64,000 nt of DNA, from NCBI RefSeq assembly GCF_000757905.1, contig NZ_JRLH01000005.1; one strand, given 5' to 3'. Under the pieces are notes generated by a model. That model made no database searches. It saw only the letters and a program-made list of their open reading frames with translations, and had not been told where the DNA came from. Below, piece by piece: positions 26,698-36,113 of the stretch. Source of the stretch: Arsenophonus nilaparvatae. GTDB lineage: Bacteria > Pseudomonadota > Gammaproteobacteria > Enterobacterales > Enterobacteriaceae. Within the stretch, counting starts at the first letter, position 1. Every line of letters begins with the position of its first letter. The position numbers and the translations under genes were made by a program.

Positions 26698-27471
26698 TTA
26701 TTCGTCGACAATAATGACATTAACCCCAAGTTCAGCTAGTGTTTCACGGTACTGTTTTGGGATCCGGCTATCAGTAATCAGATGATGAATTTGTGTGGTT
26801 TCACAAATTAAACAAAAGCTCTTACGGCCAAATTTACTGCCATCTGTGACAGCAATAATTTGATGTGCTACATCACACATAATACGATTAAGGTGAGCTT
26901 CGCCTGGATGAGGGGTTGTGATGCCAGCTTCAAGATCAAAACCATCAACGCCAAGAAACAAGGTATTGAAACGATATTGAGCAAGCTGTTGTTCTGCGAT
27001 TGAACCATAAAGGGAGTAGGAATTTTTACGCGTATTTCCACCTAGAACTATCACATCAATTTGCTCAAGATTGGCTAATTCATAAGCGATATTAAGTGCG
27101 TTGGTCATCACCACCAATGCATGATGATTACGTAAAAAAGGCACAATTTCAGTTGTTGTTGAGCCTGAGTCGATAATTATCGAATCGCCATCTTGGACAA
27201 ACTCTGCCGCTTTGGCAGCGATCAATATTTTTAGTTCTCTATCTATTTGACCTTTTATTTGAAAGGGTCTGTCGAAAGCAAATTTGTTATTTGCCATTGC
27301 GCCACCATACGAGCGTAATGCACAGCCTTTTTTTTCTAAATAACGTAAATCATTACGAATGGTCACCAGAGAGACATTAAAACGCCGGCTAAGAGTGGTA
27401 ACTTTTACACTACCATCATGGTATAGCATGTCGATAATAGTTTCTCGGCGTTTTATTGTATCAGTACTCAT
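26698..27471 (-). CDS. agaR: DeoR-family transcriptional regulator AgaR
   Basis: Repressor of the amino-sugar operon (257 aa). The N-terminal DeoR helix-turn-helix covers about residues 5-55 (VKVTTLSRRFNVSLVTIRND). The sugar-phosphate sensor domain has IIDSGSTTTEIVPFL and GGNTRKNS. It is the first gene of the cluster, 55 bases before kbaZ, so it probably controls its own expression together with the operon. Confidence 0.88.
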   Translation of the reverse strand: MSTDTIKRRETIIDMLYHDGSVKVTTLSRRFNVSLVTIRNDLRYLEKKGCALRSYGGAMANNKFAFDRPFQIKGQIDRELKILIAAKAAEFVQDGDSIIIDSGSTTTEIVPFLRNHHALVVMTNALNIAYELANLEQIDVIVLGGNTRKNSYSLYGSIAEQQLAQYRFNTLFLGVDGFDLEAGITTPHPGEAHLNRIMCDVAHQIIAVTDGSKFGRKSFCLICETTQIHHLITDSRIPKQYRETLAELGVNVIIVDE

Positions 27472-27553
27472 TTTAACTCCTGTTACGTTATTAAATCGTG
27501 GTGGTAAACAATAGAAACTAAAGTTAATTGCACAAACAACGCATTAGTAATTA

Positions 27554-27797
27554 CAACAAAAGAAAGTAAACGAAACTGTGATCATGATTAAAGTTCATTT
27601 TTATAGAATAATGGGTTTATATTACTTTCGATTTATAAAATATCGAAAGTAATAATATTGTGATGATTTTTTTATTTACGAAGTTTAAGCCAGGTAATAC
27701 GGTGTTTGATAAAAAATCATGCACGGACAAAACGAAAGATATTTTGTTTAGTCACAGTATCATCGCTTATACAGTAGGGGTAGTGATAAGGATCACA
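27554..27797. promoter_or_regulatory. Candidate AgaR and CRP sites upstream of the aga cluster
   Basis: Several TTTC/GAAA-rich elements resemble the sites reported for E. coli AgaR: on the minus strand TTTCGTTTACTTTCTTTTG at 27557-27575, and GAAA elements near 27727-27745. A perfect 13-base inverted repeat, TATTACTTTCGAT (27620-27632) with its complement (27642-27654), lies between them. AGTGA-TAAGGA-TCACA at 27782-27797 is one base from the CRP consensus. None is proven. Confidence 0.45.
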
Positions 27798-28539
27798 AAA
27801 TAAAAAATAGTTGCGCAATGGGTAAAGTATTTATTAACACCTTTAGTGGGAGGAAAATAAAATAATTATTTACAATATTATTAAAATACAATATTTGTTA
27901 TTTTATTGTTCATAATTAATAGCATTATAGATTCAATTAAGTTGTTTATAAGATTATTATTGTGTTTAACAAAATAACTTATCTTAATATTAAAAATTTA
28001 TCTGTTATTGCTGTGAAAATAATGTCAACTTTTTTAATTAATTGTTTTTATATAATTAAAAATAATAAGAATAAATAGATAATAAGGTTTTTGTCTTTAT
28101 AAAAAATAAAATATTAATCTTATTTTATGCATTCGATAGAATACTTTTTTAGGCTAAAAATAGCTCAAATGGTTGCAATAATGAGTTAGTGTTTTTATTC
28201 TCTTTATCAAAGATCCTTGGCCTATTATTGACTATAGTTAAAATTATCTATTGTTCATTAGTGGCTATCTTTTATCTAGCTAGTAAGATTAGCTTTGATG
28301 ACAAAATTTTCTTCGCTGTGAGTAGAGGGAAAAATGGTTATTGAACAGTAAACAGCTTAACTCATTCAGGACATTGATTATTTTTATCTGCGCTATTTAT
28401 CTCAGTTGGAAAAGCGACCTGAAGATATCGAAAGGTTAGATGGCTTGCAGTAAGATTCTTTCAGCAGGTCAAATTAAAAAAGGTCAATTGCTTAGACAAA
28501 TATGCTGATGAATAGTATATAACCAAAAGGATAATGATT
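27798..28539. other. AT-rich intergenic stretch
   Basis: About 740 bases. The only hint of past coding is an open piece at 28370-28453 (RYLSQLEKRPEDIERLDG) with no start and a stop upstream, too short to name. The rest is low-complexity A/T. Confidence 0.4.
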
Positions 28540-29280
28540 ATGGCACTAGGAATTGCAAATAAAGTTATTGTCGTTGTCGGTGCAAGTAGTGGATTAGGTG
28601 AAGAACTAGCTCGTCATTTAGTTAAAGATGGTGCCAAACTGGTTTTGGGGGCGCGTCGTATTGATAGATTGCAATCATTAGCCGAAGAATTAAATCTTGA
28701 TAAAGAAGCCGTTGTCGCCACCGATGTCACAAAACCTGAGCAGCTACAGGCATTAGTTGACAGAGCAATTGCATTGTATAACCGAATTGATGTGATAGTT
28801 AATAATGCCGGTATTATGCCGCAATCACTGTTAGAAGATTGTCATATTGATGAATGGAATGAGATGATCGACATTAACTTAAAGGGCGTGCTTTATGGGA
28901 TAGCAGCAGCGCTTCCCTATATGAAAAAACAGATGAGTGGCCATATTATTAATACATCGTCAGTTGCAGGACATAAAGTAAAGCCAGGCAGTGCAGTTTA
29001 TTCAGCGACCAAAACGGCAGTACGAGTGATCTCGGAAGGTTTGCGGCAAGAAATGATACCTTATCATATTAGAACAACAGTGATTTCGCCAGGGGCAATC
29101 ACTAGTGAGTTGCTTGATAGTATTAGTGATCCAGATATCGCTGCCAGAATGCGATCTTTTTATAACGATTATGCCATTCCGGCAGATTCCTATGCTCGAG
29201 CGGTAATTTTTGCTATAAAACAACCAGAAAATGTTGATATTAATGAAATTCTGTTTCGTCCAACCCGGCAAGAGTTTTAA
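28540..29280 (+). CDS. Short-chain dehydrogenase/reductase
   Basis: Classical SDR of about 246 aa. The nucleotide-binding motif VGASSGLGEE is near residue 15, NNAG near 88, and catalytic Ser-Tyr-Lys in NTSSVAG and YSATK. The ATG at 28540 is preferred to one at 28534 because AAAAGGA ends nine bases before it. Substrate unknown; it resembles the YdfG/serine-dehydrogenase branch in a general way. It is a single gene. Confidence 0.85.
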   Translation: MALGIANKVIVVVGASSGLGEELARHLVKDGAKLVLGARRIDRLQSLAEELNLDKEAVVATDVTKPEQLQALVDRAIALYNRIDVIVNNAGIMPQSLLEDCHIDEWNEMIDINLKGVLYGIAAALPYMKKQMSGHIINTSSVAGHKVKPGSAVYSATKTAVRVISEGLRQEMIPYHIRTTVISPGAITSELLDSISDPDIAARMRSFYNDYAIPADSYARAVIFAIKQPENVDINEILFRPTRQEF

Positions 29281-29289
29281 TAATATTTT

Positions 29290-29317
29290 CAATAGACCTA
29301 ATTAGATAGGTCTATTG
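29290..29317. terminator. Terminator between the SDR gene and the DUF481 gene
   Basis: Perfect 11-base arms, CAATAGACCTA and its complement, separated by six bases, between convergent genes, with T-rich flanks. Confidence 0.65.
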
Positions 29318-29348
29318 ATTTTAGTAATTAATAATAATAATCGATTTA

Positions 29349-30101
29349 TCAGAAAGCATAACCTAATTGGATGGATGTTTTGGTGCTGATCCGTTTTGGT
29401 GCCGAGAGCGGAGGATTATCATTCCAGTTAACGTTGTAGATCAAATTGAGTGACAGCCGTTCACTCATGGCAACTTGTAAGGCAGTTTCTGAGATAGCGG
29501 AAGAGTCATTGCTGAGTCGGGTAAAAAATGATATACCTTGCTTAAATGACGTATTATCAGTAATTTTCCATTCATAGTTTGCACCAATGTAGCCTAATCC
29601 TGTTATTTCATGGCCACCACTGGTAAAATGTTCATATCTGACACTTGGGCCAGCTTCAACTTTTAGTGAATGAATGGGGCCATCAAATATTTGTCGGCCA
29701 TAGCCCACGGCAAATACGTCTTTAGAATCAAAGCCATTATATCTATCAGTTAACCAGCTAGCTTGACCGAATAGATAATCATATTTAGTTAAATTGTATC
29801 GAGTCCTGGCACCTAACTGATAGGTTTCCGATGATCTTTTATCATTGGATGAGTTGTTGGTAGCATTTCCCCAAAAGCTATAAGCTAAGTTTGAAGAATA
29901 GAGTGTTAGTGCTGATTTTGCTGTTAAGTTTGAACTCTTTGAGTTTCCTGTTTGTACTTGATAACCACCTGAGATTGACATTTCAATATCTTTTTTTGCC
30001 GTTGCAGGGTCATCCATTACGGTAAATAGGCTATCATTAGCTATCGCAAGAGGACTAATAAAAAATGTCATCCATAAAACTTTTTTATCAAAGGTGATCA
30101 T
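29349..30101 (-). CDS. YdiY-like DUF481 outer-membrane protein
   Basis: A 250-residue protein with a signal peptide ending near ISPLAIA, followed by alternating beta strands that form a barrel and end in GYAF with a terminal Phe, the outer-membrane assembly signal. The pattern (GGYQVQTGNSKSSNL, LGARTRYNLT, LGYIGANYEW) matches DUF481/YdiY. The ATG at 30101 has AGGAG five bases before it; an upstream start at 30125 lacks one. Function unknown in the family. Confidence 0.8.
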   Translation of the reverse strand: MITFDKKVLWMTFFISPLAIANDSLFTVMDDPATAKKDIEMSISGGYQVQTGNSKSSNLTAKSALTLYSSNLAYSFWGNATNNSSNDKRSSETYQLGARTRYNLTKYDYLFGQASWLTDRYNGFDSKDVFAVGYGRQIFDGPIHSLKVEAGPSVRYEHFTSGGHEITGLGYIGANYEWKITDNTSFKQGISFFTRLSNDSSAISETALQVAMSERLSLNLIYNVNWNDNPPLSAPKRISTKTSIQLGYAF

Positions 30102-30125
30102 GCGTGCTCCTATTATTACTTGCAT

Positions 30126-30509
30126 GTTATCTAAATTAAACGAATAATGTAGTTTAATAATCCTCCAATATAGATAAAATTGTGCTTTTATGCCAGCAAT
30201 GTTTGATTATTGTCATTTTATTAAATTAACTGGCTAAATACTGAAATATATTTTAATCAGTATTTTATTGATCAATTTGAAGCCTAAATGGTAATTTAAT
30301 CTATTAAAATCTATAATAAAAAATTAATTCACTATTTAGTGATCGATTTATTTCAATTATTTAAAAAATCAAAAAAAATAGGAATTTTCTTATAAAAGGT
30401 TCACTATAAATCTGAAAGCTAGTTATCACTGCCGGGTGAGGAAAATGAATTAGGGCAGGAAAATACTATTATTTAATTTTTTATCTACTGCTATTAATTA
30501 AAACAATGT
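30126..30509. other. AT-rich spacer before the injectisome genes
   Basis: About 380 bases, AT-rich, with no coding frame or RNA recognised. Confidence 0.4.
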
Positions 30510-31148
30510 TTATTTTCCTAGTAAGGCTTGCTTTATTGCATTTAATTGACTCTCAATAGTGGCATTTAACATACCGACTTCAGTTTCTAAAATACAATCT
30601 TTCTCTTCTAATCTCGGATCTTCAACAATATCAATATACTCAATTTCTGGTTGTATTTTATGTAGTTCGGTTAATTTACTTTGCAAAAAATTAACTTGCT
30701 TAGGTGAAATGCGTAAGATAACTTTTTTATGTTGATGAACAAGCGCAAGATTTTGGCTGATATTTTTATATAAAAGTTCATTAGGTTCATAATTAGCAAT
30801 AATTTTTCGCATCGCTTCTATAGTAATATTAACTAATTGGTTTTCGACTTGTTGATAAAAAATTTGGCAATTTATTAAAGTTTGATGAATAATCTCTGCT
30901 TGTTGTTGGGCTGATTGTGCCAAACCTTCTTGCCAACCGGCGGTATAACGCTCTTGATAAATACTATCTGCATCATTTTCAATTTTTCTGGCATGCTGTT
31001 TGGCAATATTGATAAATTCTTGGCCATTAAGATAGGATTGATAATCGGCTTTTTTTAAAATTTTTATTTCATCGTTAATGATGATCTGATCATCTATTTG
31101 AGTAAATGGTAACATTGTAAATTTACTTCTTTGGTTATCTTTTGACAT
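30510..31148 (-). CDS. sctL: Type III secretion stator protein SctL (YscL)
   Basis: Cytoplasmic stator that holds the secretion ATPase SctN, related to FliH. At 212 aa it aligns along its length with YscL: the MS start, MLPFTQI, the AGWQEGL coiled region, FYQQVENQL and the C-terminal CILETEVGMLNATIESQL. The start at 31148 overlaps the end of sctK by 55 bases. It is intact, but no ATPase gene sctN is in view. Confidence 0.85.
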   Translation of the reverse strand: MSKDNQRSKFTMLPFTQIDDQIIINDEIKILKKADYQSYLNGQEFINIAKQHARKIENDADSIYQERYTAGWQEGLAQSAQQQAEIIHQTLINCQIFYQQVENQLVNITIEAMRKIIANYEPNELLYKNISQNLALVHQHKKVILRISPKQVNFLQSKLTELHKIQPEIEYIDIVEDPRLEEKDCILETEVGMLNATIESQLNAIKQALLGK

Positions 31149-31711
31149 AATATCTCTGCAACGGGTTTATACTTATCGGCTATGATAATATTTTTTTCTA
31201 TCTTTTTTTTCGGTAAGCGTAATTTTAAGCGTTTAATTAAATCGACATTATTCTGGTTGATAGTCTCTAACCAGAAATTAAGTCCGGTTTGGCAAAAATA
31301 ATTTATATGCATTTCAAGTGGTAATTTTTGTTGCCAGCCTTCCGGCCAATTACCAATAATAAAATTTGCGTTGGCTAAACAAAAGCGATATTTTTCTTTA
31401 CCAATCTCATTAATAATAAAGCCTATTTGCTTACTATTAATGCAATGAGAAAGTGATTTGATGTGTAACATTATGCCTAATAAAGCTAAAATTTGATTAA
31501 ATTCATATTGAGGGAAAAGGGCAATATTTTCATTTTTCTCAATTTTTATCATATTGTTATTTAATTTATAATGTTTAAAAATAATTTTATTTATATTTTT
31601 TGAGTGGCGCCAATTAGGTAAATTTTGTAGTGTTTTTTGCCATAGATTAGGTAAATTTTCAATATTAATATAAAGTGCCGGGCAATATTGTAATTGGAAA
31701 AGTGTCAGCAT
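31094..31711 (-). CDS. sctK: Type III secretion sorting-platform protein SctK (YscK)
   Basis: Accessory protein of the cytosolic sorting platform (205 aa). Similar to YscK in FQLQYCPALYINIENLPNLW at the start, IIGNWPEGWQQKLPLE in the middle and the C-terminal CQKITKEVNLQCYHLLK. It sits between sctJ and sctL as in Yersinia. Confidence 0.82.
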   Translation of the reverse strand: MLTLFQLQYCPALYINIENLPNLWQKTLQNLPNWRHSKNINKIIFKHYKLNNNMIKIEKNENIALFPQYEFNQILALLGIMLHIKSLSHCINSKQIGFIINEIGKEKYRFCLANANFIIGNWPEGWQQKLPLEMHINYFCQTGLNFWLETINQNNVDLIKRLKLRLPKKKIEKNIIIADKYKPVAEILCQKITKEVNLQCYHLLK

Positions 31712-31717
31712 ATTTTA

Positions 31718-32440
31718 TTACGATTTTCTTTTATTAAGGAAATATTGCAGTAGATTAGTACTAATAAGTAAAAAAATAAGTAAAGATATAAGAATAATAA
31801 ATTTATTATAAGTATGTTCATTAATATCGATACCTAAAAAATGTTTTTCTTGACTATATGTATTGCTAGGTAATATTTCCGAGCCAGGTATTAATGCTAC
31901 GCTAATTCTATCAAAATCTAATCCAGCAATGCTGTTGTGAATTAATCGCTTTATTTGTGGAGTATAGTTATCTAGTTGGACATTAGGCGCATATTTTATA
32001 AAGACAGATGCGGAAGAGAAGCTATTTTTATCATTATTATTAGGCATAACCACATGCACCCGAGCATTAAGGACGCCATCTATTTGTGATATTGTTTTTG
32101 CCAGCGCTTGTTCTTTAACAAAGTTAAGCCGCGCTTGCTCTTCAACAGGAGAAGAAATCAAACTATCTTTTGGAAAAACGTCTTTTAACGAAGAGAAAAC
32201 TTCTCTTGGGTAACCATGTTGTTTTAATATCTCAGTTGCCTGTGCGATGTCTGATTCATCAATCAGCAATTTGACGGTATTTTCTTTGTCGACTTCTTTG
32301 TGGATGGAAACTCCTTCATTTCTGAGTAATGCATACATCTCATTAGCCTCTTTTTGCGACAGGCCAGTATAGAGATCAGTTTTACAGCCAGTTAGCAGTA
32401 TGGATAATAACAACGGTAAGGTAATCAGCACTATTTTCAT
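31718..32440 (-). CDS. sctJ: Type III secretion inner-membrane ring lipoprotein SctJ (YscJ)
   Basis: Forms the inner ring of the injectisome. The signal and lipobox ILLTGC place the lipidated Cys at residue 19, followed by two RBM domains (LYTGLSQKEANEMYALL; ARVHVVMPNN) and a C-terminal membrane helix near residue 215. Length is 240 aa, in the family range. It lies four bases after sctI. Confidence 0.92.
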   Translation of the reverse strand: MKIVLITLPLLLSILLTGCKTDLYTGLSQKEANEMYALLRNEGVSIHKEVDKENTVKLLIDESDIAQATEILKQHGYPREVFSSLKDVFPKDSLISSPVEEQARLNFVKEQALAKTISQIDGVLNARVHVVMPNNNDKNSFSSASVFIKYAPNVQLDNYTPQIKRLIHNSIAGLDFDRISVALIPGSEILPSNTYSQEKHFLGIDINEHTYNKFIILISLLIFLLISTNLLQYFLNKRKS

Positions 32441-32444
32441 CTGG

Positions 32445-32780
32445 TTATTGTGCCTTTAATAAGGTTTCCATACTTTGGGTAACTTTACCGGCAGTTTTAG
32501 CAATTAATTCTTCCTGTAAGGTAATTCTCATCAACGACCACTGTACTTGCATTAATTTTTGCGGTGATAACTCTTCACTATTCATATTTTGCTGGAATTC
32601 AGTTTTTGCCCGGCTCATATTTTGGCGTACTGATTCTATTTGTTCAAAGAAATTGATTTCATTATTTGCTGATCTTGCAGTTATGGCAAATTGATTATTG
32701 ATTGGATTAACATTTTCTATCGATTGATTAATTTCATCTAAATTAAATTTTATGTTGTTATTAACCTGTTTAATATCCAT
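32445..32780 (-). CDS. sctI: Type III secretion inner rod protein SctI (YscI)
   Basis: Inner rod subunit, 111 aa. The C-terminal half, QWSLMRITLQEELIAKTAG followed by KVTQSMETL, is almost the family consensus. It overlaps the preceding small gene by one base. Confidence 0.9.
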   Translation of the reverse strand: MDIKQVNNNIKFNLDEINQSIENVNPINNQFAITARSANNEINFFEQIESVRQNMSRAKTEFQQNMNSEELSPQKLMQVQWSLMRITLQEELIAKTAGKVTQSMETLLKAQ

Positions 32781-32962
32781 TATTCATCCTTATCAATTTG
32801 ATGCGTATATTGACTTAAATTTTTGATTAATCCATCAAGTAATATTTGCTGTTGGTTAAGCGCAATATTATCTGTAGTGACAACAATATTATTGTGCTGA
32901 TCGTCAGTTAATTGCACTATCGTTTTGAAATCATGTGGATAATAATCATAGTTAATTTTCAT
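32780..32962 (-). CDS. Small protein at the SctH (YscH) position
   Basis: A 60-residue frame between sctG and sctI, with tight spacing on both sides and ending one base into sctI. YscH of Yersinia, at the same position, is much longer (about 165 aa); the end THQIDKDE is loosely like it. It may be a shortened SctH or an unrelated small component. Confidence 0.5.
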   Translation of the reverse strand: MKINYDYYPHDFKTIVQLTDDQHNNIVVTTDNIALNQQQILLDGLIKNLSQYTHQIDKDE

Positions 32963-32963
32963 A

Positions 32964-33317
32964 TTAATTGCTCTGATAATTTTCTATTAATGATAAAGCA
33001 AAATTAATTAAATCAGCATGTTGATTTTTATTTATATTAAGTTTAGCCAAAAAGTTATTTTTTAATTTTGTTAAGCCTAGCTGATGGGCAGATAAAATAA
33101 AAAAAGGCATTAAATTTAGATAGTCATATTGTTGCGCCAACTCCAAAATAGTTTGATACTGCTCCTGACGCAGCAAAATAAGGATTTTTATCAGTAATGC
33201 TGATTCAAGATATTTTTTATCTAATTGCGTTAGCCAGCAAGAAATATCATTAGCTTCCGTTAAATACGCTTTTTCTACGGCGGTAATTGCCAGCTCAATT
33301 AATAATTTTTCTAATTG
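32964..33317 (-). pseudogene. sctG: Type III secretion chaperone SctG (YscG) without a start codon
   Basis: The frame from 33317 to 32964 encodes 117 residues, the length of YscG, the TPR-like co-chaperone of the needle subunit. Matching pieces include LIELAITAVEKAYLTEANDI near the start and FLAKLNINKNQHADLINF near the end. A TGA stands directly before the frame (33318-33320) and no ATG, GTG or TTG or ribosome site precedes the first 47 codons. A TTG at 33176 could start only the C-terminal 70 residues. The start appears to be lost. Confidence 0.65.
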
Positions 33318-33320
33318 TCA

Positions 33321-33806
33321 GAATATATTTCAAAATATTAAAAAATATGTCCTTATTCATTTAATTGATAGATGCTATGTTATCATTCGTTTTTTCCGCT
33401 TTTATTGATCGTTAATTACCATATTAGGGTTAATAAAAACACTATCATTGTTTGTTTTTTGTTAATTAATGTATTTTTTTATTAAATTTTAGATTTATTT
33501 TAACATATAAAATTAGACTTAAATTGTATTTTTCGGTTGAAAATTTTTTAAAAAAAGTTTTTAACCGCGATAATGGGGTGTTTTTTAGTTAATACTTGCT
33601 CAATAGTTAAATTTTTTTAATCATTTAGCTGGTTTATCCAGTTTTTGATTAATAAAATAAGCTATAGTAATGTGAGAAAATATATTTAATCGGTAAAAAA
33701 TTAGATTTAAATTTGGTTTTTACTCATATTAGGTGTTAACATTATAATGATAAAAAAAATAACGATAAGGATTTTTAATGGGTAAATAATCACTCACTTG
33801 ATGATA
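33321..33806. other. Non-coding stretch where injectisome genes are expected
   Basis: About 485 bases of A/T-rich DNA between sctG and sctU. In Ysc-type clusters sctC, sctD, sctE and sctF lie upstream of sctG; none is recognisable here. Confidence 0.5.
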
Positions 33807-34861
33807 CTAATGATATTCATCTGTTTGCTTGATTTCGATTAGCCAATGTAGCACCTCAGCCATCGTCTCAATGGTATTTTCTGGAATATATTGATTAATA
33901 ATCCCTTCGGCATATAAGCTACGGGCTAAAGGAATTCGTTGAATAATAGGGATATTTTCTTGTTTGGCAATTTTTTTTACCAACTGCGCTAAAGCATCTG
34001 TTTGTTTTAAGGTGACGATAGGTAAAGGGGTTTGATTTTTAACATAGCGTATACCAATCGCGATATGCGTTGGGTTAGTGATAATTACTGAGGATTGTTT
34101 AACTTGTTTACGATATTGTTAACTAGCAGCTCTTTATGTAATTGTTTTCTTCTACCTTTAATTTCCGGATTACCATCCATTTCCTTATGTTCTTTTTTTA
34201 TTTCCTCTTTACTCATTTTTAACTGTTTAATATAAAAATAGTGTTCAAGACAAAAATCTAATAACGAAATGATAATTAATCCTAATACGCAAATAACAGT
34301 TAGTTGGGTAAGTAATTGTCCAATAAATACTGGAATGCATTTTAATCCGCATATTGGCAGATGGAAAAAAAATTAATATTACCTTTAATAACAAACCAAA
34401 CAATAAAACCAATAAAAATAACTTTTATTAATGATTTAAAAAATTCAAGTAAATTTTTAAGTGAAAATATTTTTTTTTGCACCGGCGATCGGATTAATAT
34501 GTTTAATATCGGGTTTTAAAGATGAAGGGCTAAGTAAAAAACCAAACTGAGCAACATGAGATAATACGATAATAATTATTGTTACGATTATAATTGGTAA
34601 TAAAATATTAATTGTAATATGCCAAATATGTGGCAAAATTTTGGCTTTCCCTGTTTGGAAATCTAGCAAGCTACTGTCTTGAAGATAAGCAAAGAGCAAT
34701 AAAAAATGTTCAATAAAGAAAGTGGATAAGCTTAATAGTAGCGATAATAGGATCACAATAATGCTACTGGAAACAATCTCTTTGCTTTTAAGTATTTGGC
34801 CTTTTTGGCGTGCATCTTTGCTTTTTTTTGCGGTTGGTGCTTCGGTTTTTTCGCCACTCAT
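33807..34861 (-). pseudogene. sctU: Type III secretion switch protein SctU (YscU), several frameshifts
   Basis: Export-gate protein that cleaves itself at NPTH to switch substrates. All parts are present in order but in different frames. Residues 1-134 run from SGEKTEAPTAKKSKDARQKG to PIAGAKKN, then the frame breaks in a run of nine A (34470-34478 on this strand). The next piece is FSLKNLLEFFKSLIKVIF, then a break near 34345-34375, then KCIPVFIGQLLTQLTVI to GRRKQLHKEL, a break near 34105-34130, and finally SSVIITNPTHIAIGIRY to the stop. At least three indels, so this is a true pseudogene even if the A run slips. Confidence 0.88.
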
Positions 34862-34864
34862 TGT

Positions 34865-35646
34865 TTAGCTCAATATTTGAATCAGTTTTTTATAACTTTT
34901 ATTTATTTGGCTTTGTATTATTTCTGCATGCGAAATTAATATACTAAAATAAGTGACTAATAATAAACTGGAAATAGCACCTTTTAAGGGCATAGATAAG
35001 ATAAATACATTTAATGAAGGAGCAAAACGGCTAATTAATGCTAATCCCCATTCAACAATAAACATCGCAATAACTAAAGGTGCCGCTAATATCAGAAAAT
35101 TATCTAACATCAATTTAAATAGCTGAATGAAAAATGCTAATAATTGCTCATTAAAGCCAGGTAAAAATTGATCGATAGGCCAAAGAGAAAAACTGTAATA
35201 AAGGGTTTGTATCAGTAATAGGAAATTGCCGCTAATCAAGAATAGCGTTGTAAAAGCTTGACTAAAAAATAATCCCATTGGTGAGGTTTGTTCATCAAAC
35301 AGCGGGTTAACAATAGAAGCCATTGTAGTACCACGTTGGTTATCGATCATAAAACCGATAGATTGCATCATCCAGAAAGGTATTGCAGCGATAAAGCCGA
35401 AAAAAAAACCAGTAATGTTTCTTTAATAATGAGTAAAATATATTCATTGCCACTGATATTGATGATTAATTGTGGATCAATGGTAGGGATTAAAAAAAAT
35501 ATTAAAGAAAATATGATGCCATTTCTTAGTAATGTTCCGCCTAATAATTTTTTACTCAAAATAGGTAGTGTAGTGAAACATCCCAATAACCGGGGGATAA
35601 ACAGTGAATAAGCTAATAAATATTGTTGTAACTCTTGAAAAGGCAT
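34865..35646 (-). pseudogene. sctT: Type III secretion export-gate protein SctT (YscT), split at a T9 run
   Basis: Membrane component of the SctRST export gate. The first 88 codons (PFQELQQYLLAYSLFIPRLL to KETLLV) and the remainder (PFWMMQSIGFMIDNQRG to the end) are in different frames. They meet at nine T on the coding strand (35400-35408). Ten T would give an unbroken 260-residue protein, the length of YscT. This is one indel only. Either the gene is newly broken or full-length protein is made by polymerase slippage at the run. Confidence 0.85.
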
Positions 35647-35864
35647 TATAAGTTTACAATCCTTTGAAAGATCAGATCAGTAAAACGATAGATTTCATGT
35701 CCCAACCAATCGGCAATCACCAGTAAAGTGACAATGACACTAATTAATTTAAATAAAAATCCTAATGTTTGTTCCTGGATCTGGGTTAAAGCTTGAATTA
35801 ATGAAACTAGGGTGCCGACAATAGCAGCAACCACAATAGGCGGCATGGAAGCTACCGTGTAAAG
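35646..35864 (-). pseudogene. sctS: Type III secretion protein SctS (YscS), 5' end cut off at the IS
   Basis: Small export-gate membrane protein, normally about 88 aa. The segment MPPIVVAAIVGTLVSLIQAL and the following ALTQIQEQTLGFLFKLI match SctS from about residue 22 to the end. Upstream the frame holds only about six more codons before a TGA next to the IS110 element, so the first 15 or so residues are gone. It overlaps sctT by one base. Confidence 0.82.
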
Positions 35865-36113
35865 TCAAGAAAAAACTCGCTTTAATTTCAGGAATACAGC
35901 CTCCTAAGCACTGTCAGCAAGCTGCCAGTACTAAGTCCCCGATACATCGCGGCTAGGCCGCGCTAACGGGGTTAAAAGGGCTTATATCAACACCATCATA
36001 GCTATAAGCACACATGGCTATTCAGGGCGGATGGGGTATACGGCTCTCTGACAGTCCTTCACCGGCTTACGCCGGGTGTCGTCGGTTTAACTATAGAGCC
36101 ATATAAAACAACA

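Noticed and set aside
35400..35408. Reading the sctT break as a gene fusion or two real genes
   Set aside because: The two pieces align end to end with one YscT protein; a single-base indel in a homopolymer explains it better.
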